Source: Chitinophagaceae bacterium (GTDB lineage: Bacteria; Bacteroidota; Bacteroidia; Chitinophagales; Chitinophagaceae). From it: 16,471 nt of DNA. A model generated the notes under the pieces. It was given only the letters and a program-made list of their open reading frames with translations, was not told where the DNA came from and ran no database searches. The translations under genes and the position numbers were made by a program. Below are positions 1 to 7,283 of the stretch, piece after piece. Location of the stretch: NCBI GenBank assembly GCA_014379785.1, contig JACMLD010000258.1:1-16471 (forward strand). Direction: 5' to 3'. Numbering within the stretch: position 1 is the first letter of the stretch; the number at the start of each line of letters is the position of its first letter.

Positions 1-1958
1 TCAAGACAGCATTCAGTTTCGCCTTCCACATCCACATTAATTTTGATGGTATCGTCGAGCTCCACTTTCATCAATGGCAGCTCTGTCTGGAAATCTTCCT
101 TCAGAATCTCTTTGTTGTAAAAGGTCACGGCCGGCAAATCCGCACCGAGTTCAAAGGAAATCAGAAAATTGAAGTGCCCGCCTGGTGTGGGTATCAGCTG
201 GAGATTGGTAACCGCAGTCGGCGTTATCCATTCCTTTTCACCACTCAGGCTTATCTTAAAGGGATATATTTTTTTGAAGAGAAGAGGTAATTTGGCGACC
301 TCCGTCTTCAGCGCAAGGTTGCCCGGAAGGTTTAGAAAATCTTCCCAATCCTTGTGTTTTATAACCAATTCGTCATGATACCGTGGCTCACCGGTGCATG
401 GGTTAGCCAACATTTTTTTCATCCATCGGTCCTTTATGACAGCGACGGATGCTGCTGAAAAACCTTCGGATACCGCTTTGCGGAAAATTTCCTGACTGAG
501 TGGTATCCAGGCAATGATCTTCATGGTCGCGATATCAAACAGTGCGTCTCTTACTTCATTAAACAGGGACGCACCATTTGCGATACCGCAAAAATCTTCC
601 TGCACACAATCGATTATCAGGTCGATCTTCCGGTGTCCGCCTGAAAGAAAAAGCACGGGAGAGCCAAGTATAAAACCAGTCCTTGCGGGTGGATGCTTCT
701 GAGGAGTCTTTGTGAGCGGTGAGATCCATTTGCTGTATTTATTGCCGAGGGTAAACCAGTTTACGGGTTCTCCGTCTATAAAGTCCTTTTCGATGCCATC
801 GGCTTTGTTTGCGGACGGGGCGATGTACAGACCTTCCAGATTCAGTTCATTGTGCACGGTCTGGTAGTTAAGGCAGAGTGTTCTGATATCGGCTACCGTG
901 GCTTCATTGACAACAATGTCTTCGTCGGTGGCGAATACGATGTCTGCATTTTTTTTGTCGCGTCCACCGTTGAGTGCAATCCCTTTTTCAAGGAGATATT
1001 TCTGGTATTGGTCCTTCAATATTTTCTGAACTTCAAAAACAATATGGGCTTTGTCTGCTCTGGCGGCAGCCGGTTTGATCCTCAAAACTTCTGTGTAGAA
1101 GAATTTGAGATGTTCCCTGGTTTTTTTATTGAGTTCACCCTGTAGTTTTTGAAACAGGCTGATGAAAGAGTATATCAATGAAAGGTGTGGAGCGTGTTCC
1201 TGCCTGAGGTCTTCCTGCAGTGGCAGCAGACTGGGTTGTATGCTGTCCGCCGCCGGACCTGCGAATAATTTTATGGACTCCATGAATACCGGGAATAATC
1301 CGGCAATGTTCCGGTACAGTTCCCGGATCTTATCGCAGACATGCAAGTTTTCGTGGAACTGCGGAACCGTCACCGTATAAACATCGGTAAGTGATAAGTT
1401 CCAGACATCGTTGGTTTCGGAATTGACAAACTTCATAAAATCGATTCGTTTTGTTCCGAAAAGAGATGCCGCTGCATTGCTGAATCCGATAAAATCTTTT
1501 AGTCGCGATGCCAGCCCATTTCGAATGATCTGCTCCATCGCATTGCGTAACGGGAGGTCCGTGTCTGCCACAATCCCATACCATTTTCTCACCGGATTGA
1601 TGAGGCTGTGATAGAGAAAGAATATCATGAGCTGCAGGCCCGCAGTGGATGGACTTTTCTCAAAAAGAAAACGGTACAGTTCGAATTTTTGCTTCAGCTT
1701 CTGCGAATCATCCTTGCTGATGGCCGCAAGCATAAATGGGATGCTGTCGGAGAAAAAAGGTTTCCATGAGGTGGGTGAAAGATTCGAATCGTAGTAATTT
1801 ATTCCTTCGGAAATTTTTACAAAATAATTGAGGATGTCAGCCATCGACCTGCCATCGATTTTGACGGAGTCGGACAATAATTCATCAATGATCCTTTGCC
1901 GCTGACTGGTACCGGGATCATGTTGAAAAGGATGTAAAAGGTTGCTGCAATTGAACAT
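1..1958 (-). CDS. eCIS baseplate wedge protein, Afp11/Afp12-like (5' part only)
   Basis: An open minus-strand frame runs without a stop from ATG at 1958 to the left edge (652 complete codons), so the C-terminus lies outside the window. The first ~280 residues are predicted mainly helical and contain the phrase DILNYFVKISEGINYYD near residue 41. From about residue 285 (FYTEVLRIKPAAARADKAHI) the sequence resembles the stretch before and within the baseplate-J-like part of large eCIS baseplate proteins, followed by a beta-rich region (FATDEDIVVNEATVADI). The gene starts 18 nt after the gp25-like gene, as expected for the wedge proteins that link hub to sheath in the Afp/PVC baseplate. I see no signal peptide or membrane segment. 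Whether it is the Afp11 (gp6-like) or the Afp12 (gp7-like) equivalent cannot be settled from this half; position favours Afp11. Family call is from remembered sequence patterns. Confidence 0.8.
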   Translation of the reverse strand, partial: MFNCSNLLHPFQHDPGTSQRQRIIDELLSDSVKIDGRSMADILNYFVKISEGINYYDSNLSPTSWKPFFSDSIPFMLAAISKDDSQKLKQKFELYRFLFEKSPSTAGLQLMIFFLYHSLINPVRKWYGIVADTDLPLRNAMEQIIRNGLASRLKDFIGFSNAAASLFGTKRIDFMKFVNSETNDVWNLSLTDVYTVTVPQFHENLHVCDKIRELYRNIAGLFPVFMESIKLFAGPAADSIQPSLLPLQEDLRQEHAPHLSLIYSFISLFQKLQGELNKKTREHLKFFYTEVLRIKPAAARADKAHIVFEVQKILKDQYQKYLLEKGIALNGGRDKKNADIVFATDEDIVVNEATVADIRTLCLNYQTVHNELNLEGLYIAPSANKADGIEKDFIDGEPVNWFTLGNKYSKWISPLTKTPQKHPPARTGFILGSPVLFLSGGHRKIDLIIDCVQEDFCGIANGASLFNEVRDALFDIATMKIIAWIPLSQEIFRKAVSEGFSAASVAVIKDRWMKKMLANPCTGEPRYHDELVIKHKDWEDFLNLPGNLALKTEVAKLPLLFKKIYPFKISLSGEKEWITPTAVTNLQLIPTPGGHFNFLISFELGADLPAVTFYNKEILKEDFQTELPLMKVELDDTIKINVDVEGETECCL

Positions 1959-1976
1959 ATTGTAAATGGCAGATGG

Positions 1977-2399
1977 CTATGATACCGTCAACGCCTCGTT
2001 TTTGTAATAATCAAATACATAATTAAATCTGGAATTTGTTTCAGGAATGGTATACTCTACGCTTATAGTAAATCTTCCTTCAATGATATCCAGTGAGTCC
2101 TGAGCGGTCACTTCAATTTTGCTGGCCAGAATTCTTGGTTCATAAAACAGAATGGCATGTTCTACCAGGTCGCGTATATAACCGATGACCGAACTGTTGA
2201 GTGGTTCAAAGAGATAGTCATTGAGATTGCATCCATACTTTGGCTGCATCACTCTTTCTCCCAGGCTGGTGGACAACAGAATATTAAGGCTCTCTTTGAT
2301 GTCTTCTTCTTCGCTCACCATTTCAACGGTCCTGGTCTCGATGTTGAATGAAGGCGGAAATGCCCAGCCGGTTCCAAGAAATGAATTGAATTTTTCCAT
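1977..2399 (-). CDS. gp25-like baseplate wedge protein (Afp9-like, GPW/gp25 family)
   Basis: This 140-aa protein starts MEKFNSFLGTGWAFPPSF and carries the family signature at residues 43-66 (TSLGERVMQPKYGC followed by DYLFEP), with the Glu-Arg pair and the Gly-Cys turn typical of gp25/GPW proteins. The family forms the baseplate inner wedge that nucleates sheath assembly; in eCIS it corresponds to Afp9/Pvc9. The open frame extends upstream to 2498, but I chose ATG 2399: the conserved family N-terminus begins there, and the extension would overlap the PAAR gene by about 90 nt with unrelated residues. It follows the PAAR gene with a 10-nt gap and is followed 18 nt later by the large baseplate gene. 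In AFP the order is gp25 then PAAR, so the pair is swapped here. Length is normal for the family. Confidence 0.93.
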   Translation of the reverse strand: MEKFNSFLGTGWAFPPSFNIETRTVEMVSEEEDIKESLNILLSTSLGERVMQPKYGCNLNDYLFEPLNSSVIGYIRDLVEHAILFYEPRILASKIEVTAQDSLDIIEGRFTISVEYTIPETNSRFNYVFDYYKNEALTVS

Positions 2400-2409
2400 G
2401 CTTGTTCTT

Positions 2410-2703
2410 TTATCCACCAATTTGTACGGTGGGAAGTCCTTGTACAATGATACCTCCGTGTGCAGTGTTGTCCCCCTGCCTTGCTGCCGGCATTCCACTG
2501 ATAAAAACAGTGGAAGACCCTTTGACTATGCTGTCCGGGGGACCGGTACAGACCAGCAGGTCGCCCACTTTCGCTGCAGGTTGACTGCCGATAAACACAT
2601 TGGGTGCACCGGGACCGACAATGGGTCCGCCCACATGCGGGACCGGTCCAGGGTTGACCATTGGGCAGGTATGCATATCGCCAAGTCTTGCAGCTGATGC
2701 CAT
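2410..2703 (-). CDS. PAAR-repeat spike tip protein (Afp10-like)
   Basis: A 97-aa Gly/Pro-rich beta protein with two PAAR-type repeats, QPAAKVGD near residue 41 and MPAARQGD near residue 71. PAAR proteins form the sharp metal-stabilised cone on top of the VgrG trimer in contractile injection systems. Candidate metal ligands are H11, C13, H23, C52 and H82. Length is that of a plain PAAR domain with no C-terminal toxin extension, so it is a structural tip and not an evolved effector. The ATG at 2703 lies 7 nt after the stop of the spike gene, so the two partners are probably co-translated. I am confident of the family; assignment to the Afp10 position is from context. Confidence 0.95.
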   Translation of the reverse strand: MASAARLGDMHTCPMVNPGPVPHVGGPIVGPGAPNVFIGSQPAAKVGDLLVCTGPPDSIVKGSSTVFISGMPAARQGDNTAHGGIIVQGLPTVQIGG

Positions 2704-2710
2704 AATATTT

Positions 2711-3841
2711 TTAATTTATGCTGACCGTTCCTCCTGTTATTACTGTTGCACCCTGCCCGGCAAGCTTGGCGGATGCTCCTTCCATTGCCACCACTCCATC
2801 CGCTTTTACTGAAATCGAAACGCCGCCGATCTGGAGTGATGCACCCGCTTTCAGCGAAAGGTTTACACCTGCACTGATGTCAATATTTTTAAGACTGTCG
2901 AGTTTTATGCCTGTTGAATCCATCGTGATAGAGTTGCTGTTCTGATCTTTTATGGTAATGGATTTACCGCTTTCATCCAGGATGATGCTGTTGCCGGCAG
3001 GGGTATCGATGGTAATGGTCTTTGTATCGTCATTGAAATGAATGTGCATCTTACTCCTTGTCGTAAATCCTTTCTCGTTGTTTGCATCTTCGCCTTTGAG
3101 CGGTGCTGGTTTTGCGCTGCTGTGCAGCATTCCAAGCACGATCGCATCCCGCGGATCATCATTGATAAATCCCACAATCACTTCGTCGTCTATTTCGGGT
3201 CGGAAGAAAGCGCCACGATCTGCGCCAGCATCAAGACTCGACATTCTCATCCAGATACCGCGTGCATTGGCGTCGATCACCGGAATCCGCACCAGTATTC
3301 TGTCCTGCCCTTCGGGGTCATCACCAATCTGCACCACTTTTCCGATTTGCAATCCGTGTATTCCTCCGGTCAGGCCGGCCGCACTGCAATCATCTATATC
3401 CGGGTATTGCCTGGCATAGCAATCGGTTTGAAGCCCAAACTGAATATGCGTGTCCCACATGCCATTGCCCATGTCGTGGCGAACAGAACTGACAAATGCT
3501 TTTCCTTTAAACCGATCTCCCAGTCCATCGAGCTGCATTACATCGCCGGCTTTGATTTCTGAAACCCCAAAGAATTTCGCGCGACCCCTTATTTTTCCGA
3601 GACGACTGCGCATCATGGTAGCATCCGCCCAATCCTGCAGTTCCTGTTGCAAAAGATGACCGCTGTGGTGGAGATTGAAATTGTCCGGCGCCACGATCTT
3701 TGAAAGGTCTGCACCGGCCAGATTTCCGAGTTCAGTCACGGTTGTGCCCGATGCATTGGCGTTGAACAATTGTTGATTCGAAAAATCCCATGAGCTGGCA
3801 TCTACTTTTTTTCCATTGGTATCTCGCGTCCATTTCGGCAT
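2711..3841 (-). CDS. VgrG-like spike hub, C-terminal part (Afp8-like, downstream of frameshift)
   Basis: This 376-aa frame holds the C-terminal two thirds of a VgrG/gp27-gp5-like spike. Residues ~14-145 complete the gp27-like hub (SSWDFSNQQLF, then WADATMMRSRLGKIRGRAKF). Residues ~160-230 form the gp5-type OB fold (GKVVQIGDDPEGQDRILVRI). Residues ~245-376 are a repetitive beta-helix needle (NSIILDESGKSITIKDQNSN and following), ending just before the PAAR gene. The listed start, ATG 3841, is merely the first ATG in this frame; its first ~11 residues look like read-through of the other frame. Deleting one A from the A7 run (3806-3812 on the + strand) joins this frame to the upstream one and gives a single 590-aa protein of normal length. 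I therefore regard this as the 3' part of one gene (2711-4484), not an independent gene. Confidence 0.9.
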   Translation of the reverse strand: MPKWTRDTNGKKVDASSWDFSNQQLFNANASGTTVTELGNLAGADLSKIVAPDNFNLHHSGHLLQQELQDWADATMMRSRLGKIRGRAKFFGVSEIKAGDVMQLDGLGDRFKGKAFVSSVRHDMGNGMWDTHIQFGLQTDCYARQYPDIDDCSAAGLTGGIHGLQIGKVVQIGDDPEGQDRILVRIPVIDANARGIWMRMSSLDAGADRGAFFRPEIDDEVIVGFINDDPRDAIVLGMLHSSAKPAPLKGEDANNEKGFTTRSKMHIHFNDDTKTITIDTPAGNSIILDESGKSITIKDQNSNSITMDSTGIKLDSLKNIDISAGVNLSLKAGASLQIGGVSISVKADGVVAMEGASAKLAGQGATVITGGTVSIN

Positions 3842-4484
3842 CCAGTTCGATCACCGACGAACCGTAGGTAGCCTGAAAAGCGGGCCTGGCAGCGGTATCC
3901 GGACGAAGAATCTTTATCAGACCCTCATTTACGATTACTATCATCCCATTTGCTTCTGCACGGAGCAGTAAAAAATCCCAGTCTGACAAATGGTGTTGAA
4001 CCAACTCGCGATGTTTCAACCTGGTGACGGCGGATTCAGATTTGAGGCCTTTGTATTTTCTTACAAGCTCATCAAAGACTTCGTTGTCTTTCAGGTTTTC
4101 AAAATACCGGCTGTGTCTGCCGATTGTCATTTTTACCGATTCATCATAACACTCGATCTGCAGTTCGCTCTGTCCGTTGTTTCTTACTTTTATACTCTGC
4201 CGGGTGATGATGCCATTAAAAACCTGGGTATTTTTTCCATCTCTCCCAACTTTGATTTTTATTTTTTTGCCGGGAACAAAATCATTTGTGCTACTGACAG
4301 CAAATGTTCGTTTGGAAGCTTCGCCATCACGCATGGAAATTCGCGCAACTGGTATCCGGTTTACTTCATTGGTCACAGAAACAGAGAGCACCTGTACGGC
4401 CGGATCGATGGCCTTGTCTTCGATCAGAATATCGAAGCTGCTCACATCATGCACGGATGTATTTGTAAGGCTGACTTCTTTCAT
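3732..4484 (-). CDS. VgrG-like spike hub, N-terminal part (Afp8-like, upstream of frameshift)
   Basis: This 250-aa frame encodes the N-terminal gp27-like domains of the spike: the opening beta domain (residues ~1-110, with ARISMRDGEA and the FNGIITRQSIK strand) and the 'YDESVKMTIGRHSRYFENLKD' helical segment, continuing to SDWDFLLLRAEANGMIVIV near residue 167 and YGSSVIELDAEMDARYQW near residue 209. After that the frame loses family resemblance and runs for about 30 unrelated residues to a stop. The expected continuation is found in the neighbouring frame (2711-3841). ATG 4484 overlaps the LysM gene stop by ATGA, so the two are translationally coupled. The break falls inside the hub domain, not at a domain boundary, which argues for an indel or sequence error over a functional split. 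Programmed slippage on the A7 run is the alternative. Confidence 0.9.
   Translation of the reverse strand: MKEVSLTNTSVHDVSSFDILIEDKAIDPAVQVLSVSVTNEVNRIPVARISMRDGEASKRTFAVSSTNDFVPGKKIKIKVGRDGKNTQVFNGIITRQSIKVRNNGQSELQIECYDESVKMTIGRHSRYFENLKDNEVFDELVRKYKGLKSESAVTRLKHRELVQHHLSDWDFLLLRAEANGMIVIVNEGLIKILRPDTAARPAFQATYGSSVIELDAEMDARYQWKKSRCQLMGFFESTIVQRQCIGHNRD
3806..3812 (-). other. A7 homopolymer at the apparent frameshift of the spike gene
   Basis: On the coding strand the codons read TGG AAA AAA AGT AGA TGC. Removing one A gives TGG AAA AAA GTA GAT GCC (W K K V D A), which continues directly into the well-conserved C-terminal frame. The event needed is skipping one nucleotide (+1 shift) or a transcript lacking one A. 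A run of seven A is a common place for base-calling error and a possible, if short, polymerase slippage site. Confidence 0.75.
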
Positions 4485-5173
4485 CAGGGTTCGGTTTTAT
4501 CAAATGGATGAAAGAATATTTGCTGTCCGGGGCTGATTCTCCGCAGATTTGTGAGCCCGTTTTTCAGAGCCACCTGCAAGAGGTACGCGGGACTGTCATA
4601 AATCTGAAAAGTCAGGAGATCAAGCCTGTCACCCGCTTTCACAAGACGCTGGTGTGTGAGGTCTGGTGAACTGTTGCGTTCTTTTTTTGCCCTTGCTTCA
4701 GGGGCCACATATTGTAGAAACGTACCCGTAATCCGCGCCCGAAGCGGCGAACCGTCGGGATTGAACAGCGTATGATTGATGTCCAGACTTGTGAGTACAC
4801 AATCGAATTTCAGTTCAGACCCATAAAGAATTTTAAGGTAGCGCGGAGAATGAATTTTGCCGTCGTAGTCATATACGCATTCGATCAGCCTTTTCAGCTG
4901 ATCCTTTACCGGCTCATCGCGCATCGATTCGGGGTATCCCTCTAAAAGACCGGTGCCGTCCAGTATGAATTCTATTTTAAGTTCTTCAGGTGCCGTGCCA
5001 ACGAATTTCGAATTTGTCTGGTGGTTTCCATGTCCTTTGGTGGTGTCGCGTTCAACCTTCAGATTCCTGGTAAAAGACTCTGGATTGATGGGTATCCGGA
5101 AATCTTTTTTTCCGCCATCTTTCTTGAACTCATTGTCTGAAAAGGATTTTATTTCAAATTTGACCATTTCCAT
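4484..5173 (-). CDS. LysM-containing hub/adaptor protein (Afp7-like)
   Basis: This 229-aa protein has a long N-terminal beta-rich region (IPINPESFTRNLKVE near residue 27; LKIEFILDGTG near residue 65) and a C-terminal LysM-like module at about residues 177-223 (VKAGDRLDLLTFQIYDSPAY, ending RRISPGQQIFFHP). It matches Afp7/Pvc7 and phage gp53-type proteins, which use a LysM domain to attach the VgrG hub to the baseplate and not to bind peptidoglycan. No signal peptide is present, consistent with cytoplasmic particle assembly. Its ATG overlaps the DUF5908 stop (TGATG) and its stop overlaps the spike start (ATGA), so it is tightly coupled on both sides. A second ATG two codons downstream (5167) could also be the start; the difference is trivial. 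Confidence 0.92.
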   Translation of the reverse strand: MEMVKFEIKSFSDNEFKKDGGKKDFRIPINPESFTRNLKVERDTTKGHGNHQTNSKFVGTAPEELKIEFILDGTGLLEGYPESMRDEPVKDQLKRLIECVYDYDGKIHSPRYLKILYGSELKFDCVLTSLDINHTLFNPDGSPLRARITGTFLQYVAPEARAKKERNSSPDLTHQRLVKAGDRLDLLTFQIYDSPAYLLQVALKNGLTNLRRISPGQQIFFHPFDKTEP

Positions 5174-5349
5174 CAGCGCTGCATTTTTGACTTGATTATT
5201 TCCAATACTTTTTCAACGCAGGTGGCAATCACCTGCTCGTTGCCTCCGGCGGCATTGGCAGAAAATGTGGTCGCGCTTGTCTGGGCCGAGGCGGTACTGT
5301 TTTGCGCAATGGTCGCCTTTATCACCAGCTCTCTTATTTCTATGGGCAT
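5173..5349 (-). CDS. DUF5908 family small eCIS protein
   Basis: This 58-aa ORF begins MPIEIRELVIKATIAQ, which I recognise as the characteristic start of DUF5908, a small family found in Bacteroidota eCIS loci between the second tube protein and the LysM protein. The middle is a low-complexity Ser/Ala/Thr/Asn linker (residues ~17-36) and the end is an amphipathic helix (VIATCVEKVLEIIKSKMQR). The start lies 1 nt after the stop of tube protein 2, and its TGA overlaps the LysM ATG by one base. The position equals the Afp6 slot, but I see no clear homology to Afp6. Function is unknown; a short adaptor or plug inside the tube-baseplate junction is a guess. It is short and easily missed by automatic calling. 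Confidence 0.88.
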   Translation of the reverse strand: MPIEIRELVIKATIAQNSTASAQTSATTFSANAAGGNEQVIATCVEKVLEIIKSKMQR

Positions 5350-5350
5350 A

Positions 5351-5821
5351 TTATGACTTGCTTAAAATGATTCGGTTGTAATTCAGTTCAAGTGTTTCAA
5401 TCAGTACTTCTCCTTTCTCTGCGTTCAACTCTCCCACTTTCCAGCTGCGCGGCCAGACATTATTGATGGTCCAGTACACCAGCGGCTGATGATCTTCACC
5501 GAGTAATGCAATGTTTACGGTTGAGATTGGCTTTATTCTTTCTCCCCTGAAAACATTTTTCAACCAGTCGGTGAGCTTTGAATCAGAAGGCTTCAAGAGG
5601 CCTCTTTTCAGCGTGAGTGGTGTGGCTTTGATTCTCACCGGCAGCTCATGTGCAAAACGATTTTCACCTGCCTCCTTTATGCTTTCTGTTTCCATGGTCA
5701 CATCGAGACCGGCCACCGACTGAAAACGCACGTCAATTCCATCTCTTGGCGAAAAGTTGAAGTCCACTTTAAAATGAAAATTGACGGTTTGATAAAAGGA
5801 TTCAATATTGCTGTCTGCCAT
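5351..5821 (-). CDS. Second inner tube / tube-initiator protein (Afp5-like, gp19 family)
   Basis: A 156-aa T4 gp19-like tube protein. It shows the family layout: an N-terminal strand (VNFHFKVDFNF), the VAGLDVTMETESIKEAGENR segment near residue 37, the LTLKRGLL strand near residue 68, and the closing VYWTINNVWPRSWKVGELNA plus IETLELNYNRI motifs. In AFP/PVC the paralogue in this place (Afp5/Pvc5) starts the tube on top of the hub, while Afp1 makes the bulk. This copy is clearly diverged from its upstream neighbour, shares the same fold landmarks, and lies next to the hub genes, supporting the initiator role. Only 4 nt separate it from the upstream tube gene. Confidence is high for family, moderate for the initiator role. 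Confidence 0.92.
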   Translation of the reverse strand: MADSNIESFYQTVNFHFKVDFNFSPRDGIDVRFQSVAGLDVTMETESIKEAGENRFAHELPVRIKATPLTLKRGLLKPSDSKLTDWLKNVFRGERIKPISTVNIALLGEDHQPLVYWTINNVWPRSWKVGELNAEKGEVLIETLELNYNRIILSKS

Positions 5822-5825
5822 AAAA

Positions 5826-6290
5826 CTATTTTGCTTCCACTATTTTCAAACCTTCGTGCACCAGTTCCATCGTTTCGATTGCCACCTCATTGCCATCGGC
5901 CTTGAGGTCTGTGGATTGGATTTTTGTGGGCCAGGCATTGAGTAGGGTCCAGGAGATGATTGGCTGGTGCTCTTCATTCAGCAACTTGATGGTAACATCG
6001 CGGCGGAAAACTTTTTTGATCTTGTTGCTTTCCTGAAACTTAGCAGTCTCTCTCCACAACTTGAAAAATTCAAAGTCTTCCAGTATGGTACCTCTTTTAA
6101 GGGTTACGTGGCTGTATTTTGTTAACCCTGGCTGAGCACTTTTGCTGTAGACGGGACTGTTGCCTTCGCGGTATTCTATCACTTCCGTCTCAAAGTCAAG
6201 ACCCGTAACTTCTGTAAACCCCATTCTCGTTCCACCCCAGTTGACTTCAAAATGAAATTTCGAAAGCGGGTATTTAAAATTGTCTGGCAT
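5826..6290 (-). CDS. Main inner tube protein (Afp1-like, gp19 family)
   Basis: A 154-aa tube protein with a textbook gp19/Hcp-type layout: SKFHFEVNWGGTRMGFTEVT from about residue 9, then VTGLDFETEVIEYREGN, the HVTLKRGTILEDFEFFKLW segment near residue 61, and the final WTLLNAWPTKIQSTDLKADG and AIETMELVHEGL motifs. Such proteins form hexameric rings that stack into the rigid tube expelled on contraction. I assign it as the bulk tube because it closely follows the Afp1/Pvc1 pattern, including the conserved EYREGN turn; its downstream neighbour looks like the specialised paralogue. It is separated by 20 nt from the upstream Cys-rich gene. No signal peptide. Confidence 0.94.
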   Translation of the reverse strand: MPDNFKYPLSKFHFEVNWGGTRMGFTEVTGLDFETEVIEYREGNSPVYSKSAQPGLTKYSHVTLKRGTILEDFEFFKLWRETAKFQESNKIKKVFRRDVTIKLLNEEHQPIISWTLLNAWPTKIQSTDLKADGNEVAIETMELVHEGLKIVEAK

Positions 6291-6310
6291 GATGAATTGT
6301 TTTTTGGAGA

Positions 6311-7252
6311 TTATTTACAGAGTTCTTTTGGGTTTACTTCTTTTATTGCTGCGATCAGGCTGGACTGACAGGCTGCTAATGATTCTTTTATTTTATTTGC
6401 TGCAACCAGCTGTGCGCCGAGATCATTTGCTTCGGCCACATCCTGATCATACTTTGTTTTCACCCACGCGTAGTATGGATCGTTGCATACCGGCAGGGTG
6501 AGTATTGGTATCAGTTTGCATTCAGCCACTGCAGTTTCATTGTTTTCAGCCTGGTCCTTGCAAGGATCGCAGGGCGTTGGATCTCCACCACATTTCTCGT
6601 CGCAATTGAGGATGACCTGCCATTCTTCGATGATTTTTACGAGTCCGTAGTCCGAGCAAATTTCTTCGTGCAGAATGTTTGCGATTTTTATAGCCGCAAT
6701 CATGGCCTTCAGCAATTCGTTTCGTGTTTTGATGACCGCCTCCAGTTTTTCAAGGTAAAGTTTGAGGCATTTCCTGATTCCGCTGTTCTCCGGCAAGTCC
6801 GGACTGTTCAGACATCTGATGCAGTTGTCGATCTGATTGTATACGGTGAGCAGGTAATCAGCCTGCTCGAAAATGTCACGTACCATGCAAAACAGGATTT
6901 CGATAGACTCCACTGATTTGCCCGAGTTGGTACAGATTTTTGAACTGTGTGAACTGGTGATCTCCAGTTGGTCACAAACTGCTCTCGCAAGCTGGTCGGC
7001 TTTGACCAGATCGTCGAGCCAGGCTTTGAGTTTGTCCCTCTGTGTAGAAACAAACCTGTAATGGTCGCTCAACTGATTTGCCTTTTCCTTGGCCCTGGTA
7101 TAGTCGAGTTTTACTTTTTTCAGTTCAATTACCCAGCCATCGTAACAGCAGTCGCAACTCTGCGGTGTATCGGCGGGATCTTTTGTGCAGCATTCGATGG
7201 CGGAGTCTGTTTGCCAATCTGTGCCGAGTTCAACATATTTTGTTGCTTTCAT
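6311..7252 (-). CDS. Cys-rich helical protein of unknown function, eCIS locus (313 aa)
   Basis: I do not recognise a family. The 313-aa protein is mainly alpha-helical, with long charged segments (residues ~41-95 and ~160-205) likely to form coiled coils or helical bundles. It has 20 cysteines: a cluster at 21, 22, 33, 35 and 36, a CxxC at 144/147, a second cluster at 217, 221, 228 and 231 (CDEKCGGDPTPCDPC), and scattered single residues up to C312. No signal peptide or membrane helix is seen, so disulfides would be unexpected during cytoplasmic assembly; metal binding is a plausible use. It lies between sheath and tube genes in the structural operon, 20 nt before the main tube gene, so a particle part or a cargo/plug protein is a reasonable inference. 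Similarity in style to the upstream gene suggests a pair. Confidence 0.82.
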   Translation of the reverse strand: MKATKYVELGTDWQTDSAIECCTKDPADTPQSCDCCYDGWVIELKKVKLDYTRAKEKANQLSDHYRFVSTQRDKLKAWLDDLVKADQLARAVCDQLEITSSHSSKICTNSGKSVESIEILFCMVRDIFEQADYLLTVYNQIDNCIRCLNSPDLPENSGIRKCLKLYLEKLEAVIKTRNELLKAMIAAIKIANILHEEICSDYGLVKIIEEWQVILNCDEKCGGDPTPCDPCKDQAENNETAVAECKLIPILTLPVCNDPYYAWVKTKYDQDVAEANDLGAQLVAANKIKESLAACQSSLIAAIKEVNPKELCK

Positions 7253-7283
7253 ATTATTTCTTTTTTTGCATTTGTAATTTCAT

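Noticed and set aside
2400..2498. Upstream extension of the gp25-like gene to ATG 2498
   Set aside because: Would overlap the PAAR gene and add 33 residues with no family match; the conserved start is at 2399.
2221..2697. 158-aa plus-strand ORF
   Set aside because: Antisense to the gp25-like and PAAR genes, both of which are strongly supported.
3038..3562. 174-aa plus-strand ORF
   Set aside because: It lies wholly inside the spike gene on the other strand; the product has no family resemblance, while the minus-strand product is clearly VgrG-like.
3990..4511. 173-aa plus-strand ORF
   Set aside because: Antisense to the N-terminal spike region; rich in aromatic and Cys residues as expected from a reversed frame.
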